The notes: generated by a model from the sequence alone, not told the origin. A DNA stretch of 64,000 bases from Hetaerina americana (GCA_022747635.1 JAKTNV010000019.1:10107501-10171500); one strand, 5' to 3'. Shown: positions 1 through 12,139, numbered from the stretch's first letter. Numbers and translations: made by a program.

Positions 1-335
1 ATGTTAGCCTTGATTTTATATCATATAAGAATGCAAATACCAGTTTATAAATGGAAGGAAATAATAAAACTCTCCCAGTAATCCACAGTCTGTGAATTTG
101 GCTCAGTCTGTATAATCAAAGATAAGGCTTCATTATTTTATCATCTTTTTTAATCCACTACTCTCTCCAACAGTTTGCTCATGAGACAATGGAAAGTAGA
201 AATATTGCCTCTCGACTGAGCTCCCGAGTAGTGAATGCTAATGTTAAAATTTAATGGAAATCTTTAATAGATTGCTTTTTAACTCATCTTTGACTCAAGT
301 AGGATGGCAGGTATTAGCTCATCTTCTTGGCTTAC

Positions 336-608
336 CTAGACTTGCTTGTTGATAATGACTCCGTGCTCTTTGTCGTGCTGGAGGTGGCAACACTGCTGGC
401 TGTGCTGTCGTATTATCTGCCACAACAGGAGCAGTTGGATGCTGTTGATGAATATTTTGAGGCAAGCCCCAAAAGCGATGGAGATCATCAAATATAGCTG
501 CTGCTGCTTCTTTATTGCTTTCAGTACTTGACCAGAATTGAGAATCAAAGACACTGGTAAGGCCTTCTTGATTTTGTTGCTGAAGCTCTTGAGGTCTATG
601 GTGGGCTC
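336..608 (-). CDS. candidate internal coding exon, Gln/Ala/Pro-rich protein of unknown function
   Basis: Seen: on the minus strand a strong acceptor (ttgttaattgcag) precedes position 608 and a strong donor (CTAG|GTAAGC) follows position 336. The interval is 273 bp, a multiple of three, and is open in one frame giving about 90 residues. The exon starts with the last two bases of a codon and ends with the first base of one (phase 1 on both sides). The peptide is hydrophilic, with a Gln run near its start (ELQQQNQEG), a middle SVFDSQFWSS, an Ala run (KEAAAAIFDDLHRFWG) and a Pro/Arg-rich end (LPPPARQRARS). No domain, signal peptide or membrane segment is visible. A second frame is also open across most of it and reaches a stop only at the exon edge, so the frame choice rests on composition and phase. 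Inference: part of a regulatory or nuclear low-complexity protein, probably the same gene as the exon at about 10 kb. I do not recognise the family. Confidence 0.55.
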   Translation of the reverse strand, partial: EPTIDLKSFSNKIKKALPVSLILNSGQVLKAIKKQQQLYLMISIAFGACLKIFINSIQLLLLWQIIRQHSQQCCHLQHDKEHGVIINKQV

Positions 609-1700
609 CTGCAATTAACAATGGTGATGCAACCATTTAGAATAAATATTATACTTCTTTATATTAAAGAGAAGATCTTGAGACATTTTCAACTCCTTTT
701 TAATGAGATAACATGTTGGATTTAGACAAAAATGTTATTCCTTCCTTCATTAGTTATTTCAGCCTATCACTTAAAAATCGGATGAAATATTACATGGAAA
801 AGAAATTGAACAAATTTGACAAGGATGCACTTGATTTTAATGGTGATCAGATAGATTAAGGAGATCTAGTGTCAAAGATTAATCAGTCAGAGTAGATAAT
901 TTTCCATCAAGGAGAAAATGCAGGCAATTAAGATGCTCACCTACTTTCGTCATTTTGGTCAAAGTGTGAAAAAAGGTTTTCATTACTTATTATGGTTTCA
1001 TGATAAAAACTTTTTTTTATAGTTCACAACATTAAATTAGATAAGCCTGAGAGGGCTTGTTTTTATGGTTAAAAATAGTTTACAATTTAAGGAGTGTTGA
1101 AGTGTAGTGAATTACTTCACACAGTACTCTAATTTGGAATAGAACTTGGAGCACATGGACACCTTAGAAGGATTATGTTGTGGGTATAAAATGATTGAAT
1201 GGGCATGGGGAACCCATTAGGCCCATTAAATGCAGTTAGCAGTGTAGTATAGAAGTGCCCGCTAATAAGATATTAATTCAAAATGAACCATTCATACCTA
1301 TAAACTGAAGTTATGATTCAGTTTCATTGACATTAATTGTGAACAATTGCGACAAAGGTTAATTGTGAACTTAACTCCTTCAAAGTTCACTACCACTTTC
1401 CATTTAAATAAATCACGAGAAGATTTTTGTGTAAGTGATGGACTAAGTGAGAAGTTTGTAAAATTATTCCTTCATTTAGGTTTCATTTGTATCTCGAAAT
1501 TAAGGGATCATTGTCAGATATGAATTGTATTTTAATAATTCCGATCTTCATTATTATTTGTATTACGAGTATTTTACCATTATTCATTATATTTATGATT
1601 TTCAAATCCCAAAAAGTATGGGTTGATCCATTATAAAAAATGTAGACATAATTCAATGAGTTTTCAATTGCTGTACAACTAATAAAAAAGAAGAAAATCT
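609..1700. other. AT-rich non-coding stretch (probable intron)
   Basis: No supported gene. If the two minus-strand exons belong together, this lies in the roughly 9 kb intron between them. A short direct repeat (ttaattgtgaac) occurs twice near 1330-1370. Nothing else stands out. Confidence 0.4.
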
Positions 1701-2180
1701 TATTTCACACCAAGCAAATTAGAGCTGGTAGAAAACTTCACTTACTTAGAAAGTGCATGAGACAAAATTGATGAAGTGCTAAGAGATTCAATAGAAGAAT
1801 TACAAACGGAGGAGTATTCACAAAGAGGGAGTTGATCGTGAGCACCTTATGACTTGATACCTGAAGAAAAGATTAATGAAAACTTTTATATGGAGCTGAA
1901 GATTATGTATAGCTCTGAAATTTGCCTTTTAGAAACAAGAGGATAGGCAAGTATAAACGGCAGTCATTTGAGATCTGTGCGTAGAAATATCTTGGCAAAA
2001 TAAAATGGATGGAAAGGAAAACGGGTGAAGGAGTGTTAGGCATAGTCGATGAAGACAGAGGGTTGTTGGGAAAAATTTAAAGAAGATGGAAAAGTGGATA
2101 TAAGATAGTTGCAAGAAGTAAAAGAGTGTACATTTTGGATTGGATGACAGTGGAAAGAAAGTATGTGGAACTAACAATGT
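1700..2180 (+). pseudogene. decayed non-LTR retrotransposon, C-terminal end of reverse transcriptase ORF
   Basis: Seen: translating the plus strand across frames gives, in order, KLELVENFTYL (about 1716-1750), LKKRLMKTFIWS (1861-1896) and KWMERKTGEGVLGIVDEDR followed by GLLGKI (about 2003-2080). Known: animal non-LTR (LINE) reverse transcriptases carry, after the catalytic fingers and palm, a block of the type LEQVxxFxYLG, then KKRLxKTxxWSxxLYG, then a W-rich C-terminal block with RxLLxxI. The order and spacing here fit. Frameshifts and stops (for example just after FIWS) show it is dead. The upstream catalytic part, with YADD, is not recognisable here. The end near 2180 is approximate; a run of G follows. 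Confidence 0.72.
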
Positions 2181-2190
2181 TTTAATGTAG

Positions 2191-4860
2191 GGGGGGGCAT
2201 TGTAGAATTAAGTATTATGTAAGGGGTTGATTTAAAGTGCAGCAATTCTTATTCCCTGCATTGATCAAATTCCTTACTGGAGTGGTAGATGGCTATTACT
2301 CAGGGAGGTCATGGCTCCTCCAATGGAATTATTTTAGCATTAATATAATTCATAATTTAAATTACTTTTGAACACCTTTTGTTTCCCAAGCATTAAGTTA
2401 TCTACTGCTAGATGCACTACAGTCTCTAGATTAAAGACTGCTTAGGGGCAAGTTCTTGTATAATTTATTCTTAATATACTTTATTTTCTATTTTTTTCTT
2501 TGACAAGTGTTATTACAAGTTAAAATTTAAAGAAACATCCATCCATTCGTTTCCCCTCCTTTTATGAGTGAAAGTAAAACTGTTGGTCAGCTACTTAACC
2601 AAATGGTTGTCATGAGTGTCATTTAATTCCTAAATATGCCAAATAATGGACCCAAAACTAACATGAAAAATTTCATTCAATTCCCCAGCAACACTTTCCT
2701 CCTACCCCCACTTTTCATTCCACATGCATCCCTATACTCATTGAAATCAATCTCTCTTCAATGAAAATCCACAGGCATCATCAACTCTCATATCGATCTA
2801 GTTAACATTTTTGTTTTCATGATAACTTTCAATAAATGAATTCTTAATATACATTCTACATATTTGTCTTGTTCTTTAACTGTTTCTATCCTCGTATATT
2901 TTTTATTATTCCTTTCTAAAGCATTTTCTTCAACCCACCTATGAGTACACATCTTAAATATGTCTGTTGTACATTAATTATCTATCCTAAACTTTCAGAG
3001 ATGTTCAAAATAATAAATTCAATTTCATTTTTTTAACAAATCAAATTTTTGTGTTCTGAAGGGATATATATTTGTCAATAATTTAGTACTTTAATAATGT
3101 TCATTTGGTCTCACTGACATTTCAAATGCCGTCTTGTGCCCGAGGATCAAGCATGTATGGATCTGATAATCACAAAAAGGAAATCTGGTTCTTCAAGATC
3201 TGAAACATTTGGCCAGTAAAATTTCATTATTTTTTAATGTTGTTTAAAGGTTTTTAGAAATATAAAAATTACCATATTTTCATAAGTCATATACTCTGTC
3301 ATGCACACACTCTTTAATAACTTGTGACAATAACTAAAAGAAATGTGGATCTTTGCTGGCACTTTAGCCATTCGTTTTTCCCTCTTGCCCGAGTGCAGTC
3401 GACCTGCTGCTTATATGTCTTGAGTCCTTGGTGTCTTGTCCATAATATGATGTCTTGAAACTTTAATAAAGTCACTTGATCGAGCATAAAAAGAAGCGTA
3501 TTTTAGCTAGCAAGCAGTCATCAGATGAATGGCTGTTAACTTTGGTGTCAAATGCCATCTAATACCTTGGGTGATGGTGCATTGCGTGATGATGGGTGGG
3601 GAGGTCATATGGCGGCAGACTGGGTTGAGGTGTGGCCCAGTCAACCAGTATACCAAGACATTAAAACTTCACTCGATAAATTTGGGTACCACATAATTTT
3701 TGGAATTATTTGAACCCTCTTCCCACCTATTTCATTGACAGATATATCATGTAGTATCATAGAAATAGTATCTCATGCACATTTGAGGAGCCATGTGCAT
3801 TCAGGGGCCACACGGTGTACCCCAGTCATTTGCTGTTATGATAAATTTCATTAGTTTCAATTTTTATCCTTAAATGCTAAAAGAAATGGCATGCCCGGAA
3901 AGGGAGTCAGGGAAATGGAAGTGCAATGATTTTGTTATGAGTAAACTTCATACTGTCTTCTTTTCCTCCCTTAAATATCAGTTTGGAGGCACTCATTAGT
4001 CCATTCTGTTCTTCATTACATGGCTATTTGTACATAACTGCTTGATGAAACATGCATTAATAATCTCTGTGAAGTACATGATCATTATTTAGTTAGCTTA
4101 ATTTGTTACTCTAATGAATAAATTTTGATGCTTAAATAATAGTCAAAAATACATAATACACAAAATGTATCTTTTAAGCAATAATATTCATATTCGGTGT
4201 TAAACTTCCAAAGTAATAATGAAATGGGAGTTAGTACAGAATGCCATTGAGCTGTTGAGTGATGCCGTATGCAATCCGATAATTTTTACCATGCACCATG
4301 GCATTAATTGATACCAAATCTCTGCCTGCTCTTCCTTCACCACCACTTCAATAATGTTATTCAATCTGTGGAGAGTTGCTAGCGGTATAGGCAATGGAAG
4401 AAGCGTCTTCATAAAGATAGTGGTGGGGGAGAATTTCTGGATTGATTGTGCTTTAAATATAGTGAAATGGTTTTCATTTACAATTTCCCGTGCTAGAGCT
4501 TCGGTTTTTAAATTATGCTATGCCTTGGCCTCCATTGTGCAACAGAAACAAATATCTCTCCCCTTCCTCCAACTTCTTACATCTTAAGCTCTCTTTTCTT
4601 GATTATGTCCATCTACATCCATATCTTAATTTATTCCCAGCCATTTTTAAATACATTTATTACACCTCATTATTTCTCCAATAAACTTTCTTTTCTCTCC
4701 TACAAACTTTCTGCCTTATGCTACTTTCTGATACCCCCCTTGTAGTTTTGATGACCCTAGCCTGTAAGTTTCCATGTACATCCTGTGCTTCTGACGATTA
4801 ATTCATGAATTCCACATTACTATTGTTTTTATAGATGTAATTTATTTCCCTCCAGCGATC
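2191..4860. other. AT-rich intergenic or intronic DNA without a supported gene
   Basis: Only short chance reading frames. Several pyrimidine-rich stretches (about 2540-2990, 4540-4790) could be very old antisense transposon sequence, but I found no motif that proves it. Confidence 0.35.
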
Positions 4861-4866
4861 TGATCC

Positions 4867-4904
4867 TGATCTGTGATTTGGACCACGGTCCAAATCACAG
4901 ATCA
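4867..4904. repeat. 38-bp near-perfect palindrome (18-bp arms, 2-nt centre)
   Basis: Seen: the left arm 4867-4884 (tgatctgtgatttggacc) and right arm 4887-4904 are exact reverse complements separated by the two bases ac. This would form a cruciform or a very stable hairpin. The left flank also contains an extra partial copy (tgatcctgatctg). There is no terminal repeat or target duplication around it, so it is not obviously a transposon end. Function unknown. Confidence 0.95.
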
Positions 4905-7524
4905 TGGATGGGTCTTGTATTTTAAAGTATGCTTTCCTGGTCTTTATGCTTTCCTTACATTTGGAATGCTTGCCATGCTGACACAATTATGAATTGGGAT
5001 AAGAATTTCTCTCTCCTAATCTAATATTAAATTAGACTTTCAAAATTAATGAGAATTCTATTATTTATTTCCTTTCTTTATGCTCTATGACACATATTTC
5101 TAAATTTCCAAAGAATGGAAGCAGAAAATTTGCATTTTTATTGAATTTCATCTAAGCTTTAAAACATTTTCAATTTTGGACTCGTAATTTTTTACCTTAA
5201 GGTGGCTATCAAGGTTCATTATTTTTAAAAATTAATAATATTCCTAGATAGTTCAAAATGCATCATAATTATATTACTGATGAGATTATACCTAATTCCT
5301 TTCCTCATTTTGAATGTGAATAGTGAAAGCAACCAATTTGAAAAAGTATGAAAGTATCTTGTGAGATGGCCATTTTTGTTATTATATACATGCAATGCTA
5401 ATCAAAATGCTACATATTATACAGAGATATATATCTAACAGCCTGCGACAGTCTAATTATAAATCCAATATTATGAGCTATTCATTGCACACTTGTTAAA
5501 GATGGAATGGTGTTGAAACAAAGGAATTGCAATTATTGACCTATGACCTTTTAAACAAAAAATGAAATGCTAAATTAAATTGTGCTTATTAGTGCCGACA
5601 TGTATTTTTTTAAATATTGAATTTAAGCAAAGACATGTAAGATCATGTGGATACATATTTTGAATTTTTTTAGTTTGTCAGATAAAGCTCTCTAATTTTA
5701 GGTGAAAAGTACTAAAGGAGTTGGTAATACAGAATATTGGGAATACAGAATACAGTATACGACTTGAAATAATCTAATTTAACATGGCTTCTTCCTTATG
5801 TAAACCATACTGCACGGCAAGCCCCAAAGTCAGAGATAACTTTGGCAAACATTGAAGTATAATTTTTGTACAAAAGGTTTTTTCATGGATGAAAATTTGC
5901 AAAAGTAAGTTTCATTTACTATGGAGCAGGTGAAGCAAGACAATTCGGAGTGTGTTACAGGTAATATGCAAAAAAAGGCAAATTTATCCATTTCAAATTG
6001 TTGGTCAAAATAATCTGAGTTCATTAAATAACATTCATTATTCAGCTATATTAGATATGGATTTGAAACGCCAAGGCTATAACCCAGATATTTGCTCCTA
6101 CTCTGTTTACAGCCAACCTACATAATTTAGGATTGCTATGAATCTTCGGGCAGGAAAAATCTAACAATTTTTACACTTTCTTCTCTTCCGATTGCTAATA
6201 CCGAACTTTCTCCTTGCTCCTGTTTTTGTGTTGTCTCAAAACTGCATCACTCCTTTCCACACGAAGAAATTATCAATATTTGCTGGTCTTGTTAAAGTTG
6301 AATACAAGTGATTGTGATGACACGTTTTTTATGTGATTTAGTCGAAGGTTAAACTAAATAAATAAGTATGAGTTGGTAATAATTTTTCTTTAGTTCTAAA
6401 TCTTACTAAGGGTCACAACTTATTTGTAAAAAATATTTTAGGTTCAATTAACAATGAAAGTGTTTTTAAAATATAACTGCTTAAGATCACATTTCTTAGC
6501 TATGCATTCAATAGGTAGGCATTTATAAATGCGCGACAAAAATGGGCAACAACTCTCATTCTTTCGCTCAAATAGAATGCCATAATTCCTCAAACAAACC
6601 GTTACTTCGCACGGTCCCCTCCTTATTCATGCTACACTTGATGTCACTGGCCACGCCTCCTTCTCATGTGTATGACGTAATTTGAGAACTGCGGATATAT
6701 TAGATTTATTTTTATGCCCGCACTTGGACAAGCTCATGTCTAAACTATAGTGTATGGCGGTTGGCAAAAATCGCGCTACCTGAAAGAACGTTATTTTGTT
6801 GCATGTCGAATGGTCGCGATGCCAATTTTACGCGCTAGTACTGGCTTATCTTCTGACTATGGTTTCAAAATGTAATCTTAGAAAACACTAAAAAATGCAT
6901 AGAAATAAAGGCCATTCACTGAAAAGTAAAATTCAGGGCGTGAAGGCATTAAATGATATGTTGTTCTCAGATGTTACTACGCATGTAAAACTTACTAATA
7001 ATTTTGGAAAATAAAAATTTTTATTTCTTTCCAAAAAAAATTTCTAATACGAACGTTTACAATTTATGAACTTTTTTCCTCTGAGCGTTACATTTTCGTT
7101 TATCTTTAGAGCACCGCTCACTCACTCCTGTTCAGGTAGTTTCTTGAAAACTATAACTGCTTGAAGAATTACCATTGCAAATAGCTTATTGGATTTGGCA
7201 ATAATTACTTGTTCAAAGAAACTGCGGGAGATGCCGCGACAGGAACTTTTTTGAAGGAGTCATCCGCTATTGCGAATCACAATGAAACAATTTCAAAGTG
7301 TAAAAATCATTCGCCTTGACCTTTCATTTCGTGGGAAAAATGCGGGCCTAATTAGAAAGTTGTGCGTATTTCGAAATTAAAAAAAAATCGGGTCAAAATT
7401 TTGATAAAGAGAATCAATAAGCGAGTCATTGTTACTTACCTCACTAGCCAATTCTGGCTCATTTTGGTTTAAAAAACGCAGTCAACCCAAATTTGGATTA
7501 ATATAAGAACTCAACCCCCGATCT
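4905..7524. other. AT-rich non-coding stretch
   Basis: No supported gene or RNA. Small open frames (for example the minus frame at 5830-6024) lack splice context or recognisable motifs. Confidence 0.35.
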
Positions 7525-7725
7525 AAGCCCTTCAGAAAGTGAAATTCACACATTCAGGGTAGAGGGTCAGTTCCTTTTCCTGGGCCAGATACGGTTTCAT
7601 GGGAAGATCTTGTTGCCAGAAAATAGCACGGCTTGGTTGAATGGGAGCGTGCAAAATCGCGGGAAATCGAACCTGGGCCTTCCAGTCAGTGTCCGAACAT
7701 TTTACCTACTAGGATACCGCGCCTC
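7525..7725 (-). mobile_element. tRNA-derived SINE, family A, copy 1
   Basis: Seen: about 200 bp clearly related along its length to 55705-55922. Shared blocks include gaaattcacacat, the cagttcctttt/cagttcctttc block and the aagatct block. At the high-coordinate end, read on the minus strand, lies a tRNA-like head with a box B-like motif (ccaggttcgatttcccgc). Known: SINEs begin with a tRNA-like region carrying RNA polymerase III boxes A and B. This copy is more diverged in the box A region than copy 2. Element edges are inferred from the end of similarity between the copies. A plus-strand open frame at 7633-7899 is an antisense product of this repeat. Confidence 0.75.
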
Positions 7726-9583
7726 TTTCCTCTCTTTATCGTTTGTCTTAAAAAATTAGCTTTGGATTTTGAATTTCCCAATCGTAGGACTTGTACGTTT
7801 AAAAATGTGGTCACAACGCACCATTCCACTGTTTCTCATTGCCAAATAGAATTATATACGATAAGAAATGATATGCTCTACAGATCAATAATATCGTGAC
7901 ATGAAACAATTGATAACAATAGGTCAATGTCGAAGGTTAAACATATCTATACTTAATCAAAAGCTCTTGTTTTTAGAATCTAACCGTTAGAATTTACCAG
8001 CTGATTGTTTTGCCTAAATGTGGTTTTCAAGGATGGTAATGTATGAAATTTTTGATTATCGAAGCAAAAAAATAAGCATTTATGCTTCATCTTCACCTGG
8101 AAAGTAAAATGCCCTTTTTCCACAATTATTGGAAGAGGCACATTCAATAGGGAATATTAACGATAATGCAGCATTAGTTCGCGTCTATGAGAAACTCAAA
8201 TGTATATTTGATTTTAAAACGACTTCATGACGATGTCAACGAAATGGAATGATAAGAATTGATAACGAATTGAGGGAATTCCTTTTTAACCCCTGATGGA
8301 AGTAAATAATATTTTCACTATTTTAATTTCAAAAAATAAAAAACGCAGATGTTTAGCTCTTCATTTTTTGCAATTTCATTTCAGCCAATATTGTGATGCA
8401 TTGAGGCAATTATTATGTACTGATCTTCAAAACTGGGTGGGACTAATAGTGCCTATTTTATTCGATTGGCTTTTATAAATGTATTCTTAGTTTAAGACGA
8501 ATCTCACGGCTTTTCGTATATTGTATGGGGAATTCTATCAAAATGCCTTTTTAAACTAATGAATTATTTTACTTGTCCTTATCGGAAAGGCACCTGAATC
8601 GATCCTGTATGCTCCATGAACCTATTGTCTTGCAATATTGATAAGGACGACATATTAGAAGACTTGAGTAGCGTAAATTTGCAGATACTTTATTTTCTAA
8701 TGCGCGTTCGGCTTGCATTTCAGGAAAGACTTGAAGGAAAATGTCGACACATCTATTCCTAGAAGATGAGTGACGAAAGTTTCATATTGTTAAAAAATTA
8801 GAGGTTGAAACGCTTCGCGGAATTTTCAATTCAAGGAGTACTTATCCACGAGGTTTCCATTTAGTTTATCTCACTCATGCGATGTATTTGTCAAGAAACG
8901 TCATTAGATTCTACGTGATTTTAATTATAACTCTTAGATTTCCATTACCCTTTCAATTAGCAGTGGATAAAGCACTTCGAATTGAAGAGAATTATCAGTC
9001 ACTAAGACCTACTAAGGATGGTATCAGCATTTAAAAAGAAGTTTTAAAAGTGCCATTTTAATTAACATGATCGAGGGTCCAATGCCATTATTAGTTACGT
9101 GAGAATTTTTCGAATGATGCAAACGCTGGATTGTTTATTTTTCTGATCATGGCCAGCATTAGAGTATTTTTTAAATTACACTTTTATCCGAGGCAAATCG
9201 CGAGCAAATTAAAACCATGCTAACTGGGCAGTCTAAGTCAATAACTCGATACAATCTTGAGTTTTCCTTTTCAAAGGAGGAAAGACGCCAATCTCACCGC
9301 GAGGAGAAAGACACAATGAAATTTAATTGGGAAGTTCCTCTGAATCCAATACCTGCGTGACTCGCGAATGATGACGGTGGTCTCAATGTCATATTTTTTA
9401 ATTTTTAAAGCGTCCCTTGGCAGAAAAGGGCTATCGAGTACATTCCCTTGAAATGCGCTATCCGACCGACGGACGTCTCTCTCTCTCTCCCAGGCGGGCC
9501 TACAAATTTCACTTTCATTCCGTTTCCATGACAACGCCGGGTCGACGCCTCCTTCTCCCCCTCCGTCCCTCGACCCCTCTCAC
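7726..9583. other. AT-rich non-coding stretch, probable intron
   Basis: No motif-bearing reading frame. From about 9400 the base composition turns GC-rich towards the exon at 9584-10125. The open frame continues past the proposed donor at 9584 to about 9405, where the peptide loses its low-complexity character. Confidence 0.35.
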
Positions 9584-10125
9584 CCGTCTGGTTCGGAGAT
9601 GGAGTCCCGGAGTTGGTTCCCTCGCCCGCCACGCCCCCTTGCGAGCTGACCACGTGGTTGTTGTTGGCTTCCTTGACGTACTGGAAGCCTCCGGCGGTGG
9701 GGCCCATCGCCCCCGCGCCGCCCTCGATCATCATGCCTCCGGAACCCGGAGACTGCTGTATGCAGTGGTTGCCCCCGGCCGCGACGCCCGCCGCCGCCCC
9801 GCCCCCTTCCGCCCCTCCGCCCGTGCCGTTCGCCTCTTCCCCCACGCCCGCCGTCGCTCCCCCTCCGCCCCCCCTGTGCCTGGCTTCTCCTCCCGCCGAC
9901 GACTCCCGGTTGCTCACGGAATCGGGACAGGAGACGAAATCGAAGAAGTCCGTCTTGGAGATGTCTTCCCCTCGGAGCGCCTCAACCAAGTCCATGTCGT
10001 CGGCCAAGTTTTGCGGTTGCGGCGACCCCTCACTCTCATTTAAAATCCCCCGGCGAAGTCGAATCCTTTTCCGCCTGCTAGTTCTCGTGCTTTCGCCAGT
10101 TAGCAAAGAAATGTTCCGAGTTGAA
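9584..10125 (-). CDS. candidate coding exon: basic NLS-like stretch, acidic motif, Gly/Ala-rich tail
   Basis: Seen: a minus-strand frame is open from about 10182 to 9405. A good donor (ACGG|GTGAGA) ends the exon at 9584 in phase 1. Two in-frame acceptors are possible: ttctctttag (exon from 10125) and gaactagcag (exon from 10074). Peptide in order: a basic cluster RRKRIRLRR resembling a nuclear localisation signal; NESEGSPQPQNLADD; an acidic/hydrophobic segment DMDLVEALRGEDI then DFFDFV; a Gly/Ala-rich stretch of roughly 70 residues; and a Ser/Thr/Pro-rich end (NSGTPSPNQTG). The only early ATG is at 9995-9993 (gacATGgac, good context), so this could instead be a first coding exon starting there. 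Inference: N-terminal part of a nuclear regulator. The DMDL..L..EDI...FDF pattern loosely recalls the Neh2 motif of CNC-bZIP factors (NRF2 class), but the diagnostic core is absent, so I do not name it. Confidence 0.55.
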
Positions 10126-11000
10126 CTAAAGAGAACACCCGACAGAAGAAAAATTATTTTTCCTAGCGCGGACGAATATTCTCAAACACTAAAGGAAATA
10201 AAAAAAAGATTCATCTCGGGGGAAATATCTCCCCGTTAAAAAAAATGTCCAAGTCCTTATTTTGTATCCAAATTGTCTCCAGAAATGGGTCTGCGATCTA
10301 CATTGGTTCAATATGCGAGAAATCAATCGCTATTCTTCAACTTCGAACGGCATCAGTCCGCGAAAATTCGTATGCACCACTTTCCGTGGATGTAATGCTT
10401 TTCAGGAGTGACTGCAGCCGATTCCAAATGTACCGCCAATGTGGATGAACTAGGCGATTAGCGGTGCGCTCTCGCATTTCTGGAGAAGTGAATGGTGCTC
10501 TTGAAGAATGCCCAGCGGGTGTTTTGACCTGCAGCACCCAGAAAACTGCGAATTCAGAGAACTAGAAATCCTTCACCGGAGCGGACGATAAGACCGCGTA
10601 TTTTGTATCAATTCGGGAAATGTCTTTAGTAACCAGTTCAACAGATGAAGCAGCAAACACTAGCACTTTCAACAGAACGCGTTCCAGAGTACATATAGTT
10701 CTTTCTGTCTTATGCTGACGATTACACGAAAAATAGCACTGAATAAGCTAATATTCGCAGTCCTTTTTAAAACCTCGTTCAAAATCTGGTAGTAAAAAAA
10801 ATTTTTTCCCACGTGAAAATTTGCATCGACAATTGATTCACCACCAGTCTTCTTTGGAGTTCCGAAATCCGTACGATGCAGCCGACTGCATCAGGAGTAG
10901 CCAAGGATGGGATTCGTCCTTGATTTTTGTAGTGTGTACGTTCCCCTTCCTCCAACCCCTATATTATGCTTTCACTTTCTGGTAACGTAGATGCGATGCG
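10126..11000. other. transition region without a supported gene
   Basis: Intermediate GC content. If the acceptor at about 10126 is real, this is the 3' end of the preceding intron on the minus strand. Nothing else is recognisable. Confidence 0.35.
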
Positions 11001-11770
11001 ATTTCGACCGAACAGCTGACCGGGTGGCGGTGGCGGTTGCGATGGAGGCCGCATCTTAGTTGTTGTAGTTCGCCACGCTGCTCAACAGGTGTCGCTCGCG
11101 CTGACTTTCACTCAGCTCCATCTGTCTGTCCCCAGCGTCACGCGATGCTCCTCCTGCAATGGGGTAGAAAGAAAGCAGTGAAGAACCACTCGGTCAGACC
11201 ATCGAAGTGCACAAGGAAAATAACACAAACACTTCTTTCTCTCCCCCCCCCCACCCCAACTCCAATATTTTCAGCATCGCGAAATTCCCCATCATAAAAT
11301 GTCAAAGAATAAAGTGCCAGATTAAAAGCCTAAATTTACATTTTCCATCCTGCAAAGTTGGGAGTGAAACATAACTATGCGAGTATTCAGACGAATGGGC
11401 CTAAACGTACCCTGTTATACCCCTGGGCCACTGTGCACTTTCCCAATAACATACTGCCGGATACATGGAGGGCAAGCTTGGGAGGAGGGGTGGGGGAAGG
11501 AGTGCATGCATATAAGTTCTGCATACATTTTATGCGAGTGCGGAAGTCCGTCGATCGATTGGAGAACGCGGGATGAACCCGAGGGCGGGGGATGGGAGGG
11601 TGGGGCGGGCGGCAGTCTGGATCGGTCAGTGCAATGAAGGAGGGCGTGCTTAATGCGCTTTCTTCCCCTCTTTTTTTTGTTTGTCGTCTTCCGCTTTCTT
11701 CTACTCCTTCCCTCCCTCCCTTCCCTCCTTAAGTTCACCGTTACGTCCCGTCGATGGAAAAGACTCCCTC

Positions 11771-11795
11771 TCGCGCGCGCGTGTGTGTGCGTGCG
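11771..11795. repeat. CG/TG dinucleotide repeat
   Basis: A run of cgcgcgcgcg followed by tgtgtgtg and cgtgcg: alternating purine-pyrimidine, a composition that favours Z-DNA. Confidence 0.9.
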
Positions 11796-12081
11796 GTTAT
11801 TGATTATGTCACGGTTCTCGGGTTCCACATTGCAATGTTTGCAATGCGAAGCGGTGGGTGAGCGGGATGAGGAGGAGTTGATGTGGGGAGGGCAGGGGTG
11901 GATAGGCGGGAGAGGGAAGGGGCGGATAGGCGGAGGGAGGGAGGGGTCGCACGGGGTTGGGGAGGAGCAGTAGGAGGCAAGGCTCATATTTTGTTTTTCT
12001 TTTCGGATGCACGGCGAAGGTCGTTCAGCGAAAGGGGAAGTATTGCCTTTTATACGCTCGGTCTTTCCCCCCCCCCCATTC

Positions 12082-12139
12082 CTCTCTCTCTCTCTCTCTT
12101 TCCTACCCCAGACTCTTGTCTCTCTCTCTCTCTCTCTCC
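12082..12139. repeat. two adjacent CT microsatellites after a C homopolymer
   Basis: CT repeats at about 12082-12099 and 12118-12139, preceded by a run of more than ten C at about 12067-12077. This homopurine/homopyrimidine tract creates spurious Ser/Leu and Arg/Glu open frames on both strands. Confidence 0.92.
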
